Positions 8,852 through 17,341 of a DNA stretch of 64,000 nt are shown piece after piece. A program made the translations under genes and the position numbers. The number at the start of each line of letters is the position of its first letter. Position 1 is the stretch's first letter. This stretch comes from an uncultured Propionivibrio sp. Lineage in GTDB: Bacteria > Pseudomonadota > Gammaproteobacteria > Burkholderiales > Rhodocyclaceae. The notes under the pieces are model-generated. The model did not search any database and had not been told where the DNA came from. It worked only from the letters and a program-made list of their open reading frames with translations. The stretch covers positions 806,001-870,000 of the forward strand of contig NZ_OY762656.1 in NCBI RefSeq assembly GCF_963666255.1. Reading direction: 5' to 3'.

Positions 8852-10137
8852 GCCACTGCACCCTGATCGGCATTCTCGACGACGGCTGGGCCGGACTCGC
8901 CGACGCCGCGCGCGAACGCATCGCGGCCGCCGGCGTCGTCATCGGCGCCCGGCGCACGCTCGAGCTCGTGCGCCCGCATCTCGCTGCCGGCGCCATCACC
9001 CACGACATGGACGGCGCGCTCGCCGCCGTCGCCGACTGGACCCGCGATGCCCTCGCCGCCGGCCAACCGGTCGCCGTGCTCGCCACCGGCGACCCGCTCT
9101 GTCATGGCCTCGCTGCCTGGCTCGACGGCAAGTTGGGCGGCAAGCTCGACATCCTGCCGAATCTGTCGACGCTGCAACTCGCCTGCACCCGCTTCAAGCA
9201 GCCGTGGAATGACATCGCCATCGCCTCCTGCCACGGCAAGGATGCCGGCGAATGGTTCGTCGGCGCGACACCGGCACACGGCCTCTACGCCGCGATGCGC
9301 GCCATCGCGCTGAACACGGCGGTCTTCCTGTTCACCGGTCCGGAAAATACGCCGGCGCGGCTCGCCCGCGCCTTGCGCCTCGCCGGTTATGCCGACGACG
9401 AGATCACGCTGTCGGTCGCCTGCCGGCTGCAGTTGCCCGACGAAACGCTGTTCCCGGCGCTGACGCTCGACGTCGCCGCCGCCACCGACTTCCCGACGCC
9501 GAACGTCGTGCTGGTGCAGCGGCGTGCCGCCGCGCCGATGCCGGCCTTCGGTCTGGAAGATCTCGAATACATCCAGCGCAGCCCGGAAAAGGGACTGATC
9601 ACCAAGCAGGAAGCGCGTGCCGTCTCACTCGCCAAGCTGCGCATCGCGCCGGCTGCGACGGTCTGGGACATCGGCGCCGGCGCCGGCTCGATCGGCCTCG
9701 AAGCCGCCCGCCTGGCGCCGCACGGCCACGTCTGGGCGATCGAGAAGAACGCCGGCGACGCCGCCAACGCGCGCGCCAACGCCGCGCGTTTCCGCCTCGG
9801 CAACTACACGCTGATGGACGGCAAGGCGCCCGAACACCTCGACACCTGGCCGAACCCCGACGCCGTCTTCATCGGCGGCTCGGGCGGCGAACTCGCCGGC
9901 CTGATCCGCCTGATCCTCGACCGCCTGAACCCCGGCGGCCGGCTGGTGATGAACTTCGTCACCCTCGAAAACCTCGCCACCGCCACTACCGCACTCGCCG
10001 ACGCCGGCGCCGCGTGGGACGTCATCCAGCTGCAAGCGAGCCGCAGCCAACCGATTCTCGACATGCACCGGATGGCGGCCCAGAACCCCGTCTGGATCAT
10101 CACCGCCAGCAAACCGCAGGAAGCTCCCCATGACTGA
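8848..10137 (+). CDS. cobL: Precorrin-6Y C5,15-methyltransferase, fused CbiE-CbiT
   Basis: This is a fusion of CbiE (methylation at C5) with CbiT (methylation at C15 and decarboxylation of the C12 acetate). Residues 1-200 are a tetrapyrrole methylase fold (LIGILDDGWAGL, VAVLATGDPLCHG, PNLSTLQLACTRFKQPW). From about 230 comes a Rossmann methyltransferase with GLITKQEARA and the SAM loop WDIGAGAGSIGLEAARL near 272. The start at ATG 8848 overlaps the cbiD stop as ATGA; the frame is open further upstream only within cbiD. The 429-residue length fits fused CobL. Confidence 0.94.
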   Translation: MSHCTLIGILDDGWAGLADAARERIAAAGVVIGARRTLELVRPHLAAGAITHDMDGALAAVADWTRDALAAGQPVAVLATGDPLCHGLAAWLDGKLGGKLDILPNLSTLQLACTRFKQPWNDIAIASCHGKDAGEWFVGATPAHGLYAAMRAIALNTAVFLFTGPENTPARLARALRLAGYADDEITLSVACRLQLPDETLFPALTLDVAAATDFPTPNVVLVQRRAAAPMPAFGLEDLEYIQRSPEKGLITKQEARAVSLAKLRIAPAATVWDIGAGAGSIGLEAARLAPHGHVWAIEKNAGDAANARANAARFRLGNYTLMDGKAPEHLDTWPNPDAVFIGGSGGELAGLIRLILDRLNPGGRLVMNFVTLENLATATTALADAGAAWDVIQLQASRSQPILDMHRMAAQNPVWIITASKPQEAPHD

Positions 10138-10924
10138 CACGAAAACTTACGGAAAACTGATCGGCGCCTCGCTCGGACCGGGCGATCCCGACCTCATCAC
10201 CCGGCGCGCCTGGGCGGCGCTGCAATCGGGCGCGCGCTGGATCTATCCGGTCAAGAAAGCGCAGGAAATCTCCTACGCGCTGTCGATCGTCCAGAACGGC
10301 GGCCTGCCGGTCCCGACCGACGCGGTCGAACTCGTCTTCCCGATGACGCGCGACGCCGAAGCGCTCGGCAAAGCCTGGACGCGTGCCGCGCGCCAGACCG
10401 TCGAGCTGCTCGCCGAAGGCCGTGACGTGGTCTTCCTCGTCGAAGGTGACGCCTCGACCTTCGCCACCTTCGGCCACCTCGCCCGCGTCGTGCGCGAGAT
10501 CGTGCCGGAAATCGAAGTCGACACAATTCCGGGCGTTTCCTCCTTCACCGCCGCCGCTGCCGCCACCGGCCTGCCGCTCGCCGAAGAAGACGAGACGCTG
10601 GCGATCATCCCGACCGCCTACGGCATCGGCGTCATCGAGCATATGCTCGACGAATTCGACACGCTGATCCTGCTGAAAGTGAAGCCGCTGCTCGACGACG
10701 TCATCGACCTGCTGGAACGCCGCGGCATCCTCGCCACCAGCTGCTTCATCGAGAAGGTCGGTTCGCCCGACGAGCGCATCGTGCGCGATCTCGCCACGCT
10801 CAAGGGCGAGACGGTCAATTACCTGTCGCTGCTGATCGTGCGCAACGCCAAGCGCCAGCGCGGCGAACTGCGCCGCGGCTGCCGCCAGCGCAAGGAAGCG
10901 GCCGAGGCGCGCGCCAATGCGTGA
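10130..10924 (+). CDS. cobI: Precorrin-2 / cobalt-factor II C20-methyltransferase
   Basis: The enzyme methylates C20, the position later lost at ring contraction. The 264-residue product begins with GASLGPGDPDLITRRAW, the SAM-binding loop of CobI/CbiL, followed by VFLVEGDASTFATFGHL and IPGVSSFTAAAAATGLPLA. Given CbiD, CbiG and CbiX nearby, the natural substrate is likely cobalt-factor II or cobalt-precorrin-2 (the cbiL naming). The basic, arginine-rich C terminus overlaps the cbiG start by 8 nt. Confidence 0.93.
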   Translation: MTDTKTYGKLIGASLGPGDPDLITRRAWAALQSGARWIYPVKKAQEISYALSIVQNGGLPVPTDAVELVFPMTRDAEALGKAWTRAARQTVELLAEGRDVVFLVEGDASTFATFGHLARVVREIVPEIEVDTIPGVSSFTAAAAATGLPLAEEDETLAIIPTAYGIGVIEHMLDEFDTLILLKVKPLLDDVIDLLERRGILATSCFIEKVGSPDERIVRDLATLKGETVNYLSLLIVRNAKRQRGELRRGCRQRKEAAEARANA

Positions 10925-11828
10925 GCGGCTCAAGGCCCTGCGTGAGGCGGCCGCCCAGGTCGCCGACGCAGCTGCCACAACCGCGCCCCCACCCATCAAG
11001 GTGGCACCGGGGCTGGCGGGTTCGCTGCGCGCCGCACGCCAGCTGCTCGCAGAGGAAAAGCTGGCGCGGGCGCCGGACTTCGCCGGACGCGTCGCCGTCG
11101 TCGCCATCACCCGGCACGCCATCACCCTCGCCGGCAAGGTCGTCGCTGCACTGCCGGACGCGCGTCTGCACGTCCCGGAAAAATTTCTCGCCGAGGCCGA
11201 GCGTTGCGCCCCGGGCGCCGTCGTCGCCTACGCCGGAAAGACCGGCGACGAGCTCGGCCGCCTCTTCGGAACGGTCGACGGCATCGTCGCCATCTTCTCG
11301 CTCGGTGCGCTGGTGCGCCTGATCGCCCCGCATCTCAAATCGAAGGAAACCGACCCGGCCGTCGTCGTGCTCGACGAGGAAGGCCGTTTCGCCATCCCGA
11401 TGCTCTCCGGCCACCTCGGCGGCGCCAATGCGCTCGCCGGGCGGCTCGCCGTGGTCCTCGGTGCAACGCCGGTGCTCACCACCGCCTCCGACGTGCGCGA
11501 AACGCTCGCCGTCGATCTGCTCGGCCGCGAACTCGGCTGGGCGCTCGACGCCACGCATGAAGCGCTCGTCCACGCCAGCGCCGCCGTCGTCAATGACGAA
11601 CCGGTGGCGCTCGTGCAGGAAGCCGGCAGCCCGGACTGGTGGACGCGCCACGCCAACGGCCGGCGCGGACCGCTGCCGGCCAACCTGACGCGTTTCGACC
11701 GGCTCGAAGACGTCGACCCGGCGCGCTATGCCGCCGTCCTGATCGTCACGCAGCGCGCGCTGCCCGGAAATTATGCCGATGCGCTGGCCGGCCGCTGCGT
11801 CATCTACCGCCCGCAGGAGGATGCATGA
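10917..11828 (+). CDS. cbiG: Cobalamin biosynthesis protein CbiG, N-terminal and central parts
   Basis: CbiG opens the delta-lactone of cobalt-precorrin-5A and releases acetaldehyde, a step specific to the anaerobic route. Visible family motifs are VAVVAITRHAITLAGKV near residue 58, GIVAIFSLGALVRLIAPHL near 120, and LSGHLGGANALAGRLA near 163. The protein stops at 303 residues without the C-terminal CobE-like domain; that domain is encoded by the next gene, whose start overlaps this stop (ATGA). The N terminus before residue 45 is alanine-rich and not obviously conserved. Confidence 0.9.
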   Translation: MRERLKALREAAAQVADAAATTAPPPIKVAPGLAGSLRAARQLLAEEKLARAPDFAGRVAVVAITRHAITLAGKVVAALPDARLHVPEKFLAEAERCAPGAVVAYAGKTGDELGRLFGTVDGIVAIFSLGALVRLIAPHLKSKETDPAVVVLDEEGRFAIPMLSGHLGGANALAGRLAVVLGATPVLTTASDVRETLAVDLLGRELGWALDATHEALVHASAAVVNDEPVALVQEAGSPDWWTRHANGRRGPLPANLTRFDRLEDVDPARYAAVLIVTQRALPGNYADALAGRCVIYRPQEDA

Positions 11829-12220
11829 AAATCGCCCTCGGCCTCGGCTGCGACCGCGACACCCCGATCACCACGGTGCGCGCTGCCGTCACCGCCGCGC
11901 TCGCCGTCTGCCGTGAACGCTGGGAAGACGTTGTCGCCGTCGGCAGCATCGACCTCAAGGCCGACGAACCGGCGCTGCTCGAACTTGCCGCCGACCGCGG
12001 CTGGTCGATCCGTTTCTATCGCGCCGACGAACTCGCCGCCGTCGATGTTCCCAACCCGTCGGAAACCGTGCGCAAGCACACCGGCACGCCCTCGGTCTCC
12101 GAGGCGGCCGCGCTGCTCGCCGCCGGCACCGACAAGACGCAGCTCCTGATCGAAAAACTTCGCCACCGCGGCCCCGACCGCCGCAATGCCACCGTCTCTA
12201 TCGCAAGGATCCCGGAATGA
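11825..12220 (+). CDS. cobE: CobE/CbiG C-terminal domain protein
   Basis: The 131-residue product starts MKIALGLGCDRDTP and continues with a DLKADEPALLELA segment and KHTGTPSVSEAAALLAAG. This is the pattern of the CbiG C-terminal domain, which also occurs as stand-alone CobE. It overlaps the stop of cbiG by 4 nt, so the two proteins are probably made together and act as one enzyme in two chains. ATG 11825 is preferred, since anything longer would lie within cbiG. Confidence 0.88.
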   Translation: MKIALGLGCDRDTPITTVRAAVTAALAVCRERWEDVVAVGSIDLKADEPALLELAADRGWSIRFYRADELAAVDVPNPSETVRKHTGTPSVSEAAALLAAGTDKTQLLIEKLRHRGPDRRNATVSIARIPE

Positions 12221-13206
12221 CCGAAAACACCACCCCCACCCCCCGCGGAAAAATCATGCTCGTCGGCCTCGGCCCGGGCAGCCACGACTACCTGACCGCC
12301 CGCGCCCGCGCGGCGATCGGCGAGGCCGACACGGTCATCGGTTATGCCACCTACATCCGCCTGGTCAAGGACCTGCTCGAGGGCAAGGAGATCGTCAAGA
12401 AGGCGATGGCCGAAGAACTCGACCGCGCCATCGAAGCCTACGACCGCGCCAAGCGCGGCAAGAAGGTCGCGCTCGTCTCCTCGGGCGACGCCGGCGTCTA
12501 CGGCATGGCCGGCCCGACTTTTGAAGTCCTCTTCCAGGCCGGCTGGACGCCCGATTCCGACATCGAAGTCGAAATCATTCCCGGCGCCTCGGCGATCAAC
12601 ACCTGCGCCTCGCTCGTCGGCGCGCCGCTGACGCACGACTTCTGCGCCATCTCGCTCTCCGACCTGCTGACGCCGTGGCCGACCATCGCCCGCCGTCTCA
12701 ACGCCGTCGCCTACGCCGACTTCGTCGTCGCGCTCTACAACCCGAAGAGCGGCCGCCGCACGCGCCAGATCGAGGAAGCGCAACGCATCTTCCTGCAATT
12801 CCGCGACCCGAAGACGCCGGTGGCGATCGTCAAGTCGGCGTTCCGTCCGAAGCAGCGCATCGAATTCACCACGCTCGACAAGCTCACCGAAGCCGACATC
12901 GGCATGCTGACGACGGTGCTGATCGGCAACTCCAACACCTACGTCAAGCACGGCCTGATGATCACGCCGCGCGGCTACGCCAACAAATATGACGTCGAAG
13001 TCGGCAACCGCGCCGCGCGCGAAGGCGAAAAAGCCGGCGTGTCGCTGTCGACCGGCCTCAACGGCTGGCTCGCGGCGATCCACGGCAGCGACAAGACGCC
13101 GGCCGAACTGGCGCTTGAATACCGGTTGCCGGAAGTCTATATCCGCTCGGTGCTCGAACATCCGCCGGTCGATCTCGCCGACGCCGACGACGGCGGCGAA
13201 GAGTAA
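12217..13206 (+). CDS. cobJ: Precorrin-3B C17-methyltransferase (ring contraction)
   Basis: CobJ/CbiH methylates C17 and contracts the ring. The tetrapyrrole methylase core (residues about 12-250) has MLVGLGPGSHDYLTARARA, VSSGDAGVYGMAG, IIPGASAINTCASLVGAPL and ALYNPKSGRR, all characteristic of this family. About 75 residues follow the core (NKYDVEVGNRAAREGEKAG to the acidic end), a C-terminal extension whose role I cannot tell. Both ends are tightly packed: ATGA overlap upstream, 17 nt gap to cobO. Confidence 0.94.
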   Translation: MTENTTPTPRGKIMLVGLGPGSHDYLTARARAAIGEADTVIGYATYIRLVKDLLEGKEIVKKAMAEELDRAIEAYDRAKRGKKVALVSSGDAGVYGMAGPTFEVLFQAGWTPDSDIEVEIIPGASAINTCASLVGAPLTHDFCAISLSDLLTPWPTIARRLNAVAYADFVVALYNPKSGRRTRQIEEAQRIFLQFRDPKTPVAIVKSAFRPKQRIEFTTLDKLTEADIGMLTTVLIGNSNTYVKHGLMITPRGYANKYDVEVGNRAAREGEKAGVSLSTGLNGWLAAIHGSDKTPAELALEYRLPEVYIRSVLEHPPVDLADADDGGEE

Positions 13207-13223
13207 CAGGACAGGCCACGACG

Positions 13224-13829
13224 ATGAGTGACGACGCCAAGGACGCGCGGCACCAGGACCGCATGCTGCGCAAGAAGGCGGTGATCGACCAGAAGATCGC
13301 CGACGCCAAAACGCGCCGCGGCGTGCTGCTGGTCAACACCGGCATCGGCAAGGGGAAATCCTCGGCCGCTTTCGGCGTGCTGGCGCGCGCGCTCGGCAAC
13401 GGCCTCAGCGCTGCCGTCGTCCAGTTCGTCAAGAACCGGTCGGGCACCGGCGAAGAAGCCTTTTTCCGGCGCGCGTCCGACATCCGCTGGCACGTCATGG
13501 GCGAAGGCTTCACCTGGGAGACGCAGGACCGCGAGCGCGACGCCGCCGCCGCGCGCAAGGCCTGGGACCAGGCCCGCGTCTATCTCGCCGACGCCAGCAT
13601 CGACCTCGTCGTCCTCGACGAACTCACCTACGCCTTCAAATACGGCTGGCTCGACCTCGACGCCGCACTCGCCGACCTCGCCGCGCGTCCGCCGATGCAG
13701 CACGTCATCGTCACCGGCCGCGCCGCACCGCAGGCGCTGATCGACGCCGCCGACACGGTCACCGACATGGACCTCGTCAAGCACGCCTTCAAGGCCGGCG
13801 TCGCCGCCATGCCGGGGATGGAGTTCTGA
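13224..13829 (+). CDS. cobO: Cob(I)yrinic acid a,c-diamide adenosyltransferase
   Basis: CobO (BtuR family) attaches the 5'-deoxyadenosyl group to cobalt. The 201-residue product has a P-loop-like NTGIGKGKSSAAFGVLARAL near residue 38, QFVKNRSGTGEE and a DLVVLDELTYAFKYGWLD Walker-B-like segment near 129, matching the ATP:corrinoid transferase family. It lies between cobJ and cbiA with gaps of 17 and 2 nt. Confidence 0.94.
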   Translation: MSDDAKDARHQDRMLRKKAVIDQKIADAKTRRGVLLVNTGIGKGKSSAAFGVLARALGNGLSAAVVQFVKNRSGTGEEAFFRRASDIRWHVMGEGFTWETQDRERDAAAARKAWDQARVYLADASIDLVVLDELTYAFKYGWLDLDAALADLAARPPMQHVIVTGRAAPQALIDAADTVTDMDLVKHAFKAGVAAMPGMEF

Positions 13830-13831
13830 GC

Positions 13832-15121
13832 ATGACCGAACGCAGCTGTCCCGCCCTGCTCTTCGCCGCCCCCGCCTCGGGCAGCGGCAAGACCAGCCTG
13901 GTTGCGGCGCTGGCGCGCCTGCACACGCGGCAGGGACGCCGGGTCAAAGTCTTCAAATGCGGACCGGACTTCCTCGATCCGCAGATTCACGCCATGGCCA
14001 GTGGCCAGCCCTGCGACAACTTCGACCTCTGGATCTGCGGCGAAGATGACATTCGCGCCCGCCTCGCCCAAGCCGCGCAGGACAACGACCTGATCCTCGT
14101 CGAAGGCGTCATGGGCCTCTTCGACGGCACGCCGAGCAGCGCCGACATCGCCGAGCGCTTCGGCCTGCCGGTGCTGGCGGTGATCGACGCGCGCGCCATG
14201 GCGCAGACCTTCGGCGCGGTCGCCTTCGGCCTCGCCCGGTTCCGCCCCGCCGTCCCTTTCCACGGCGTCCTCGCCAACCGCGTCGGCAGCGCGCACCACG
14301 CCGGACTGCTGCGCGCCGCGCTGCCCGACGGCATCCATTGGTGCGGCGCCTTGCCGCGTCAGGACGCCGCCTCGTTGCCGAGCCGTCACCTCGGCCTACT
14401 GCCGGCCGCCGAAATCGACGACCTGACGGCGCGCATCGACCTGCTCGCCGACACCCTTACCGACACGCCGCTGGCCGAACTGCCGCCACCGGTGTCCTTT
14501 GCCGTCCCCGACCAGATGCCGTTGCCGGCGCTGCTGCAAGGACGACGGATCGCCATCGCCCGCGACGCCGCCTACTGTTTCATCTACCCGGCCAACCTCG
14601 AACTGCTCACGGCGCTCGGCGCCGAACTCACCTTCTTCTCGCCGCTGGCCGGCGACGCCCTGCCCGACTGCGACGCGGCCTGGCTGCCCGGCGGCTATCC
14701 GGAACTGCACGCGCCGGCACTGGCCGCCCGCACCGATCTGGCGGCGCAACTGCGCGCCCACGTCAACGCCGGCAAGCCGCTGCTCGCCGAATGCGGCGGC
14801 ATGATGTCGGTGTTCGAACGCCTCGTCGATCTCGACGGGCAAAGCCACGCGATGTTCGGCCTGCTGGCCGGCCACACGGTCATGGGCAAGCGCCTCGCCG
14901 CGCTCGGCTCGCAGGAAGTCGCGCTGCCCGAAGGCACGCTGCGCGGCCACGCCTTCCATCATTCGCGCTGCGACAGCCCGCTGCCGCCGCTGGCGCAGGC
15001 GCAGAAGACCGACGGCCGGGTCGGCGAACCCGTCTGGCGCGCGCAGCGGCTGACCGCGTCGTACTTCCATTTCTACTTCCCCTCCAACCCGGCGGCCACC
15101 GCCGCGATGTTCCTGCCATGA
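13832..15121 (+). CDS. cbiA: Cobyrinate a,c-diamide synthase
   Basis: CbiA (CobB) uses ATP and glutamine to amidate the a and c acetate side chains. The N-terminal half is a dethiobiotin-synthase-like ATPase with APASGSGKTSLVAALARL near residue 9 and VEGVMGLFDG near 90. The C-terminal half is a class I glutamine amidotransferase with LPGGYPELHAP and the nucleophile in LLAECGGMM near 318. The 429-residue length is normal. The stop overlaps the bluB start as ATGA. Confidence 0.95.
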   Translation: MTERSCPALLFAAPASGSGKTSLVAALARLHTRQGRRVKVFKCGPDFLDPQIHAMASGQPCDNFDLWICGEDDIRARLAQAAQDNDLILVEGVMGLFDGTPSSADIAERFGLPVLAVIDARAMAQTFGAVAFGLARFRPAVPFHGVLANRVGSAHHAGLLRAALPDGIHWCGALPRQDAASLPSRHLGLLPAAEIDDLTARIDLLADTLTDTPLAELPPPVSFAVPDQMPLPALLQGRRIAIARDAAYCFIYPANLELLTALGAELTFFSPLAGDALPDCDAAWLPGGYPELHAPALAARTDLAAQLRAHVNAGKPLLAECGGMMSVFERLVDLDGQSHAMFGLLAGHTVMGKRLAALGSQEVALPEGTLRGHAFHHSRCDSPLPPLAQAQKTDGRVGEPVWRAQRLTASYFHFYFPSNPAATAAMFLP

Positions 15122-15792
15122 ACGATCACGCCTACTCCGACGCGGAACGCGAAGCGCTCTGGCGGGCGCTGCGGGAACGCCGCGACATGCGCCACTTCGC
15201 CGCCGGCGCGACGCTGCCGGAAGGCTGCCTCGGGCGCCTGATCGAGGCCGCGCATCTCGCGCCGTCGGTCGGCTTCATGCAGCCGTGGCGTTTCCTGCGC
15301 GTCACCGACGCTGCCTTGCGCACCCGGATCAAGGCGCTGGTCGAGGAAGAGCGGCAATTCACCGCGAGCGCGCTGCCGTCGCGCAACGAGGAATTCCTGC
15401 AGGTCAAGATCGACGGCATCGAAGAATGCGCCGAACTGCTCATCGTCACGATGATGCCCGATCGCGAACGCCACATCGTCGGCCGCCGCACACTGCCGGA
15501 AATGGACATCGCCTCGGTGGGCTGCGCGATCCAGAACATGTGGCTGGCCGCGCGTGCCGAAGGCATCGGCCTCGGCTGGGTGTCGTTCTTCGATCCGGCG
15601 GCGCTCGGCGAACTGCTGCAACTACCAGAGGGCGCACGTCCGCTCGCGGTGCTGTGCATCGGCCCGGTCGACGCCTTCTACCCGCGTCCGATGTTCGAGG
15701 ATGCCGGCTGGGGTGCGCGCCTGCCGCAGCAAGACATCCTCTATGAAAACACCTGGCCGGCAACCGCCACCGCGACGCCGACGGCCTACTGA
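15118..15792 (+). CDS. bluB: 5,6-dimethylbenzimidazole synthase
   Basis: BluB cleaves reduced FMN with O2 to make 5,6-dimethylbenzimidazole. The 224-residue protein is a nitroreductase-fold member with RRDMRHFAAGATLP near residue 21, EAAHLAPSVGFMQPWRFLRV near 43 and EMDIASVGCAIQNMWLAARAEGIGLGWVSFF, the BluB-specific blocks. The start ATG 15118 overlaps the cbiA stop. The enzyme needs oxygen although the ring genes around it are of the oxygen-independent type, so the organism is probably facultative or microaerophilic. Confidence 0.94.
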   Translation: MNDHAYSDAEREALWRALRERRDMRHFAAGATLPEGCLGRLIEAAHLAPSVGFMQPWRFLRVTDAALRTRIKALVEEERQFTASALPSRNEEFLQVKIDGIEECAELLIVTMMPDRERHIVGRRTLPEMDIASVGCAIQNMWLAARAEGIGLGWVSFFDPAALGELLQLPEGARPLAVLCIGPVDAFYPRPMFEDAGWGARLPQQDILYENTWPATATATPTAY

Positions 15793-15828
15793 TTCCATCC
15801 CATTCGACTCCGCAAATAAGGAAACGTC

Positions 15829-16584
15829 ATGACCTCTCCTTCCCCCATCGGAACCGTGACCCTCGTCGGCGCCGGCCCCGGCGACCCCGAACTGCTGACG
15901 CTCAAGGCGGCGCGCCTGATCCGCGAAGCCGACGTCGTCGTCTATGACAATCTCGTCGGCAGCGGCATCCTCGACATGATCCCGTCCACCACCGACCGCA
16001 TCTACGTCGGCAAGAAGGCCGGACAGCACACGCTGCCGCAGGAGGACATCAACCGCCTGCTCGTCGACCTCGCCCGTTCGGGCAAGAACATCGTCCGCCT
16101 CAAGGGCGGCGACCCCTTCGTCTTCGGCCGCGGCGGCGAGGAAATGGAAGAGCTGATCGACGCCGGCTTCAGCGTCGAGATCGTGCCGGGCATCACCGCC
16201 GCACTCGGCGCCGCGTCGAGCTGCCACTTCCCGCTGACGCACCGCGACCACGCGCAAAGCTGCGTCTTCGTCACCGGCCACCTGAAGAACCACACGATCG
16301 ACCTCGACTGGCCGGCGCTGGCGCGGCCGGGACAGACGCTGGTGTTCTACATGGGCATCACCGGTCTCAACATCATCTCGGGGCAGCTCATCGCCCACGG
16401 CCTGCCGGGCGACACGCCGGCGGCGATGATCTACAAGGCGACGCATCCCGAAGAGCGTTTCATCCCGACGACGCTGGCGAATCTCGAAGCGACGGCGATC
16501 GCCGAAGCGGTCAAGCCGCCGTCATTGATCGTGGTCGGCAGCGTGCTCACGCTGGCCGGAAAAACGTCCGCCGCATCAAAGTGA
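15829..16584 (+). CDS. cobA: Uroporphyrinogen-III C-methyltransferase
   Basis: CobA (SUMT) methylates uroporphyrinogen III at C2 and C7, giving precorrin-2 for cobalamin and siroheme. The 251-residue, single-domain product has [18 protein letters not shown] near residue 8, [24 protein letters not shown] near 86 and [14 protein letters not shown] near 120, all diagnostic. It lacks the CysG oxidase/ferrochelatase part, so the following oxidation to sirohydrochlorin must be done by another protein. It is the last gene of the cobalamin run, 42 bp before the tRNA. Confidence 0.95.
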   Translation: MTSPSPIGTVTLVGAGPGDPELLTLKAARLIREADVVVYDNLVGSGILDMIPSTTDRIYVGKKAGQHTLPQEDINRLLVDLARSGKNIVRLKGGDPFVFGRGGEEMEELIDAGFSVEIVPGITAALGAASSCHFPLTHRDHAQSCVFVTGHLKNHTIDLDWPALARPGQTLVFYMGITGLNIISGQLIAHGLPGDTPAAMIYKATHPEERFIPTTLANLEATAIAEAVKPPSLIVVGSVLTLAGKTSAASK

Positions 16585-16613
16585 TGGACGAAAACGGCCA
16601 AAAAAGCTATAGT
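16585..16613 (+). promoter_or_regulatory. Promoter of tRNA-Arg(CCG)
   Basis: TGGACG at 16585-16590 and TATAGT at 16608-16613 are spaced by 17 bp and end 13 bp before the tRNA. The same arrangement, TGGACT and TACAAT with a 17-bp spacer, precedes the second tRNA-Arg at 59554, which supports the call. Confidence 0.65.
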
Positions 16614-16626
16614 TCGCACCCTCCGC

Positions 16627-16703
16627 GCGCCCGTAGCTCAGTTGGATAGAGTACTGCCCTCCGAAGGCAGGGGTCGGACGTTCGAATCGTCTCGGGCGCG
16701 CCA
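16627..16703 (+). tRNA. tRNA-Arg (anticodon CCG)
   Basis: A 77-nt cloverleaf is visible. The acceptor stem GCGCCCG pairs with CGGGCGC, followed by G and the encoded CCA at 16701-16703. The D arm holds AGCTCAGTTGGATAGAG, the anticodon stem CTGCC/GGCAG closes the loop CTCCGAA with CCG at 16661-16663, and the T loop is TTCGAAT. It decodes CGG. Its 3' half is the left attachment site of the island that follows. Confidence 0.97.
16656..16703 (+). repeat. Left attachment site (attL)
   Basis: This is the 3' half of the tRNA, from the anticodon stem to the CCA. It differs from the right copy only at 16677 (G versus A) and 16691 (C versus T). These two positions pair with each other in the T stem, so the difference is compensatory (G-C against A-T). 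Confidence 0.88.
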
Positions 16704-16716
16704 ATTATTTGTAGTA

Positions 16717-16760
16717 AAAACAGCGCATTACACGTTGCAGTGTAATGCGCTGTTTTGCTT
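16717..16760 (+). terminator. Terminator after tRNA-Arg(CCG)
   Basis: A perfect 17-bp inverted repeat (16717-16733 with 16740-16756, loop GTTGCA) has T-rich right-arm and tail bases. It lies inside the island end, so the island supplies a new terminator for the tRNA it has split from its own. Confidence 0.8.
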
Positions 16761-16783
16761 TGCGATGCGCATTTACGCACTCT

Positions 16784-16807
16784 TGGTGTGGCAAAAATGT
16801 GGCAAAC
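16784..16807 (+). repeat. Island-end direct repeat, left copy (possible integrase arm site)
   Basis: TGGTGTGGCAAAAATGTGGC and the following AAAC contain two TGTGGCAA units. A copy with 22 of 24 bases identical lies at 38169-38192 in the same orientation. Each sits 80-90 bp inside its att site, as expected of arm-type integrase-binding sites. The function is inferred. Confidence 0.5.
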
Positions 16808-17126
16808 GTGCTCGGTGCTAATTTCCATCCCCCGACCAAGACGTCCTGCCGGCGCTTGCCAAAAAATGCATGACAAGAACTCTGCGGCAGATCTTAAAGC
16901 AGATAGGTGATTTGGCTAGAGAAGCCACCGTTACGTACCGACCAAAGGAAAATAGGAATAAATGGTCACTTGCTTCATGTTGATTTGGCACTTGTTGCAC
17001 CGATCATTTTGCTGGGAAGTGACTACACGGTGTTTACGCCACAAAAACATGTCGCCAAAATTCCAGGTTACGTACTGAGCATCGACAAGTACCATGGCCA
17101 CTCCTTTAACCCAGCTAGGAGAAATC
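16808..17126. other. Island left-end spacer, no gene seen
   Basis: I find no convincing coding sequence here. Short open frames lack ribosome sites and family resemblance. The stretch presumably holds the promoter of the small gene at 17127. Confidence 0.5.
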
Positions 17127-17282
17127 ATGGCAAAGCAAACGCAGCAGCAAGCACGTACCCAGCAGCAGTTGAACAACCGCGCGAACGCGCTCAACAATAA
17201 TCGAGGGTCTTCTGGGACGAACCCGGTCAACGCCCAGGTTCATGGTAATCGGGGTAAACAGCTCAATCCGAACCAAAAGTAA
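17127..17282 (+). CDS. Small Gln/Asn-rich protein
   Basis: A 51-residue product, MAKQTQQQARTQQQLNNRAN at the start and many Q, N and R residues throughout, with no hydrophobic segment; it is likely disordered. AGGAGA lies 5 nt before ATG 17127, which decides the start over an ATG 33 nt upstream, and a strong terminator follows at once, so it is a single-gene unit. Small proteins of this composition occur widely in proteobacteria without a known role. I do not assign a function. Confidence 0.7.
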   Translation: MAKQTQQQARTQQQLNNRANALNNNRGSSGTNPVNAQVHGNRGKQLNPNQK

Positions 17283-17287
17283 CGCAT

Positions 17288-17320
17288 CGTATCCCCGCTG
17301 TGTGTGGGGATACGTGCTTT
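17288..17320 (+). terminator. Terminator of the Q/N-rich gene
   Basis: CGTATCCCC (17288-17296) pairs perfectly with GGGGATACG (17306-17314), followed by TGCTTTC. It isolates the small gene from the next one. Confidence 0.75.
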
Positions 17321-17341
17321 CAAAAGCTAGCGTGATCGATC

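Noticed and set aside
16607-16876. Minus-strand open frame across the tRNA-Arg gene
   Set aside because: It is the antisense of the tRNA; the peptide with [18 protein letters not shown] is a well-known spurious product of tRNA-Arg regions.
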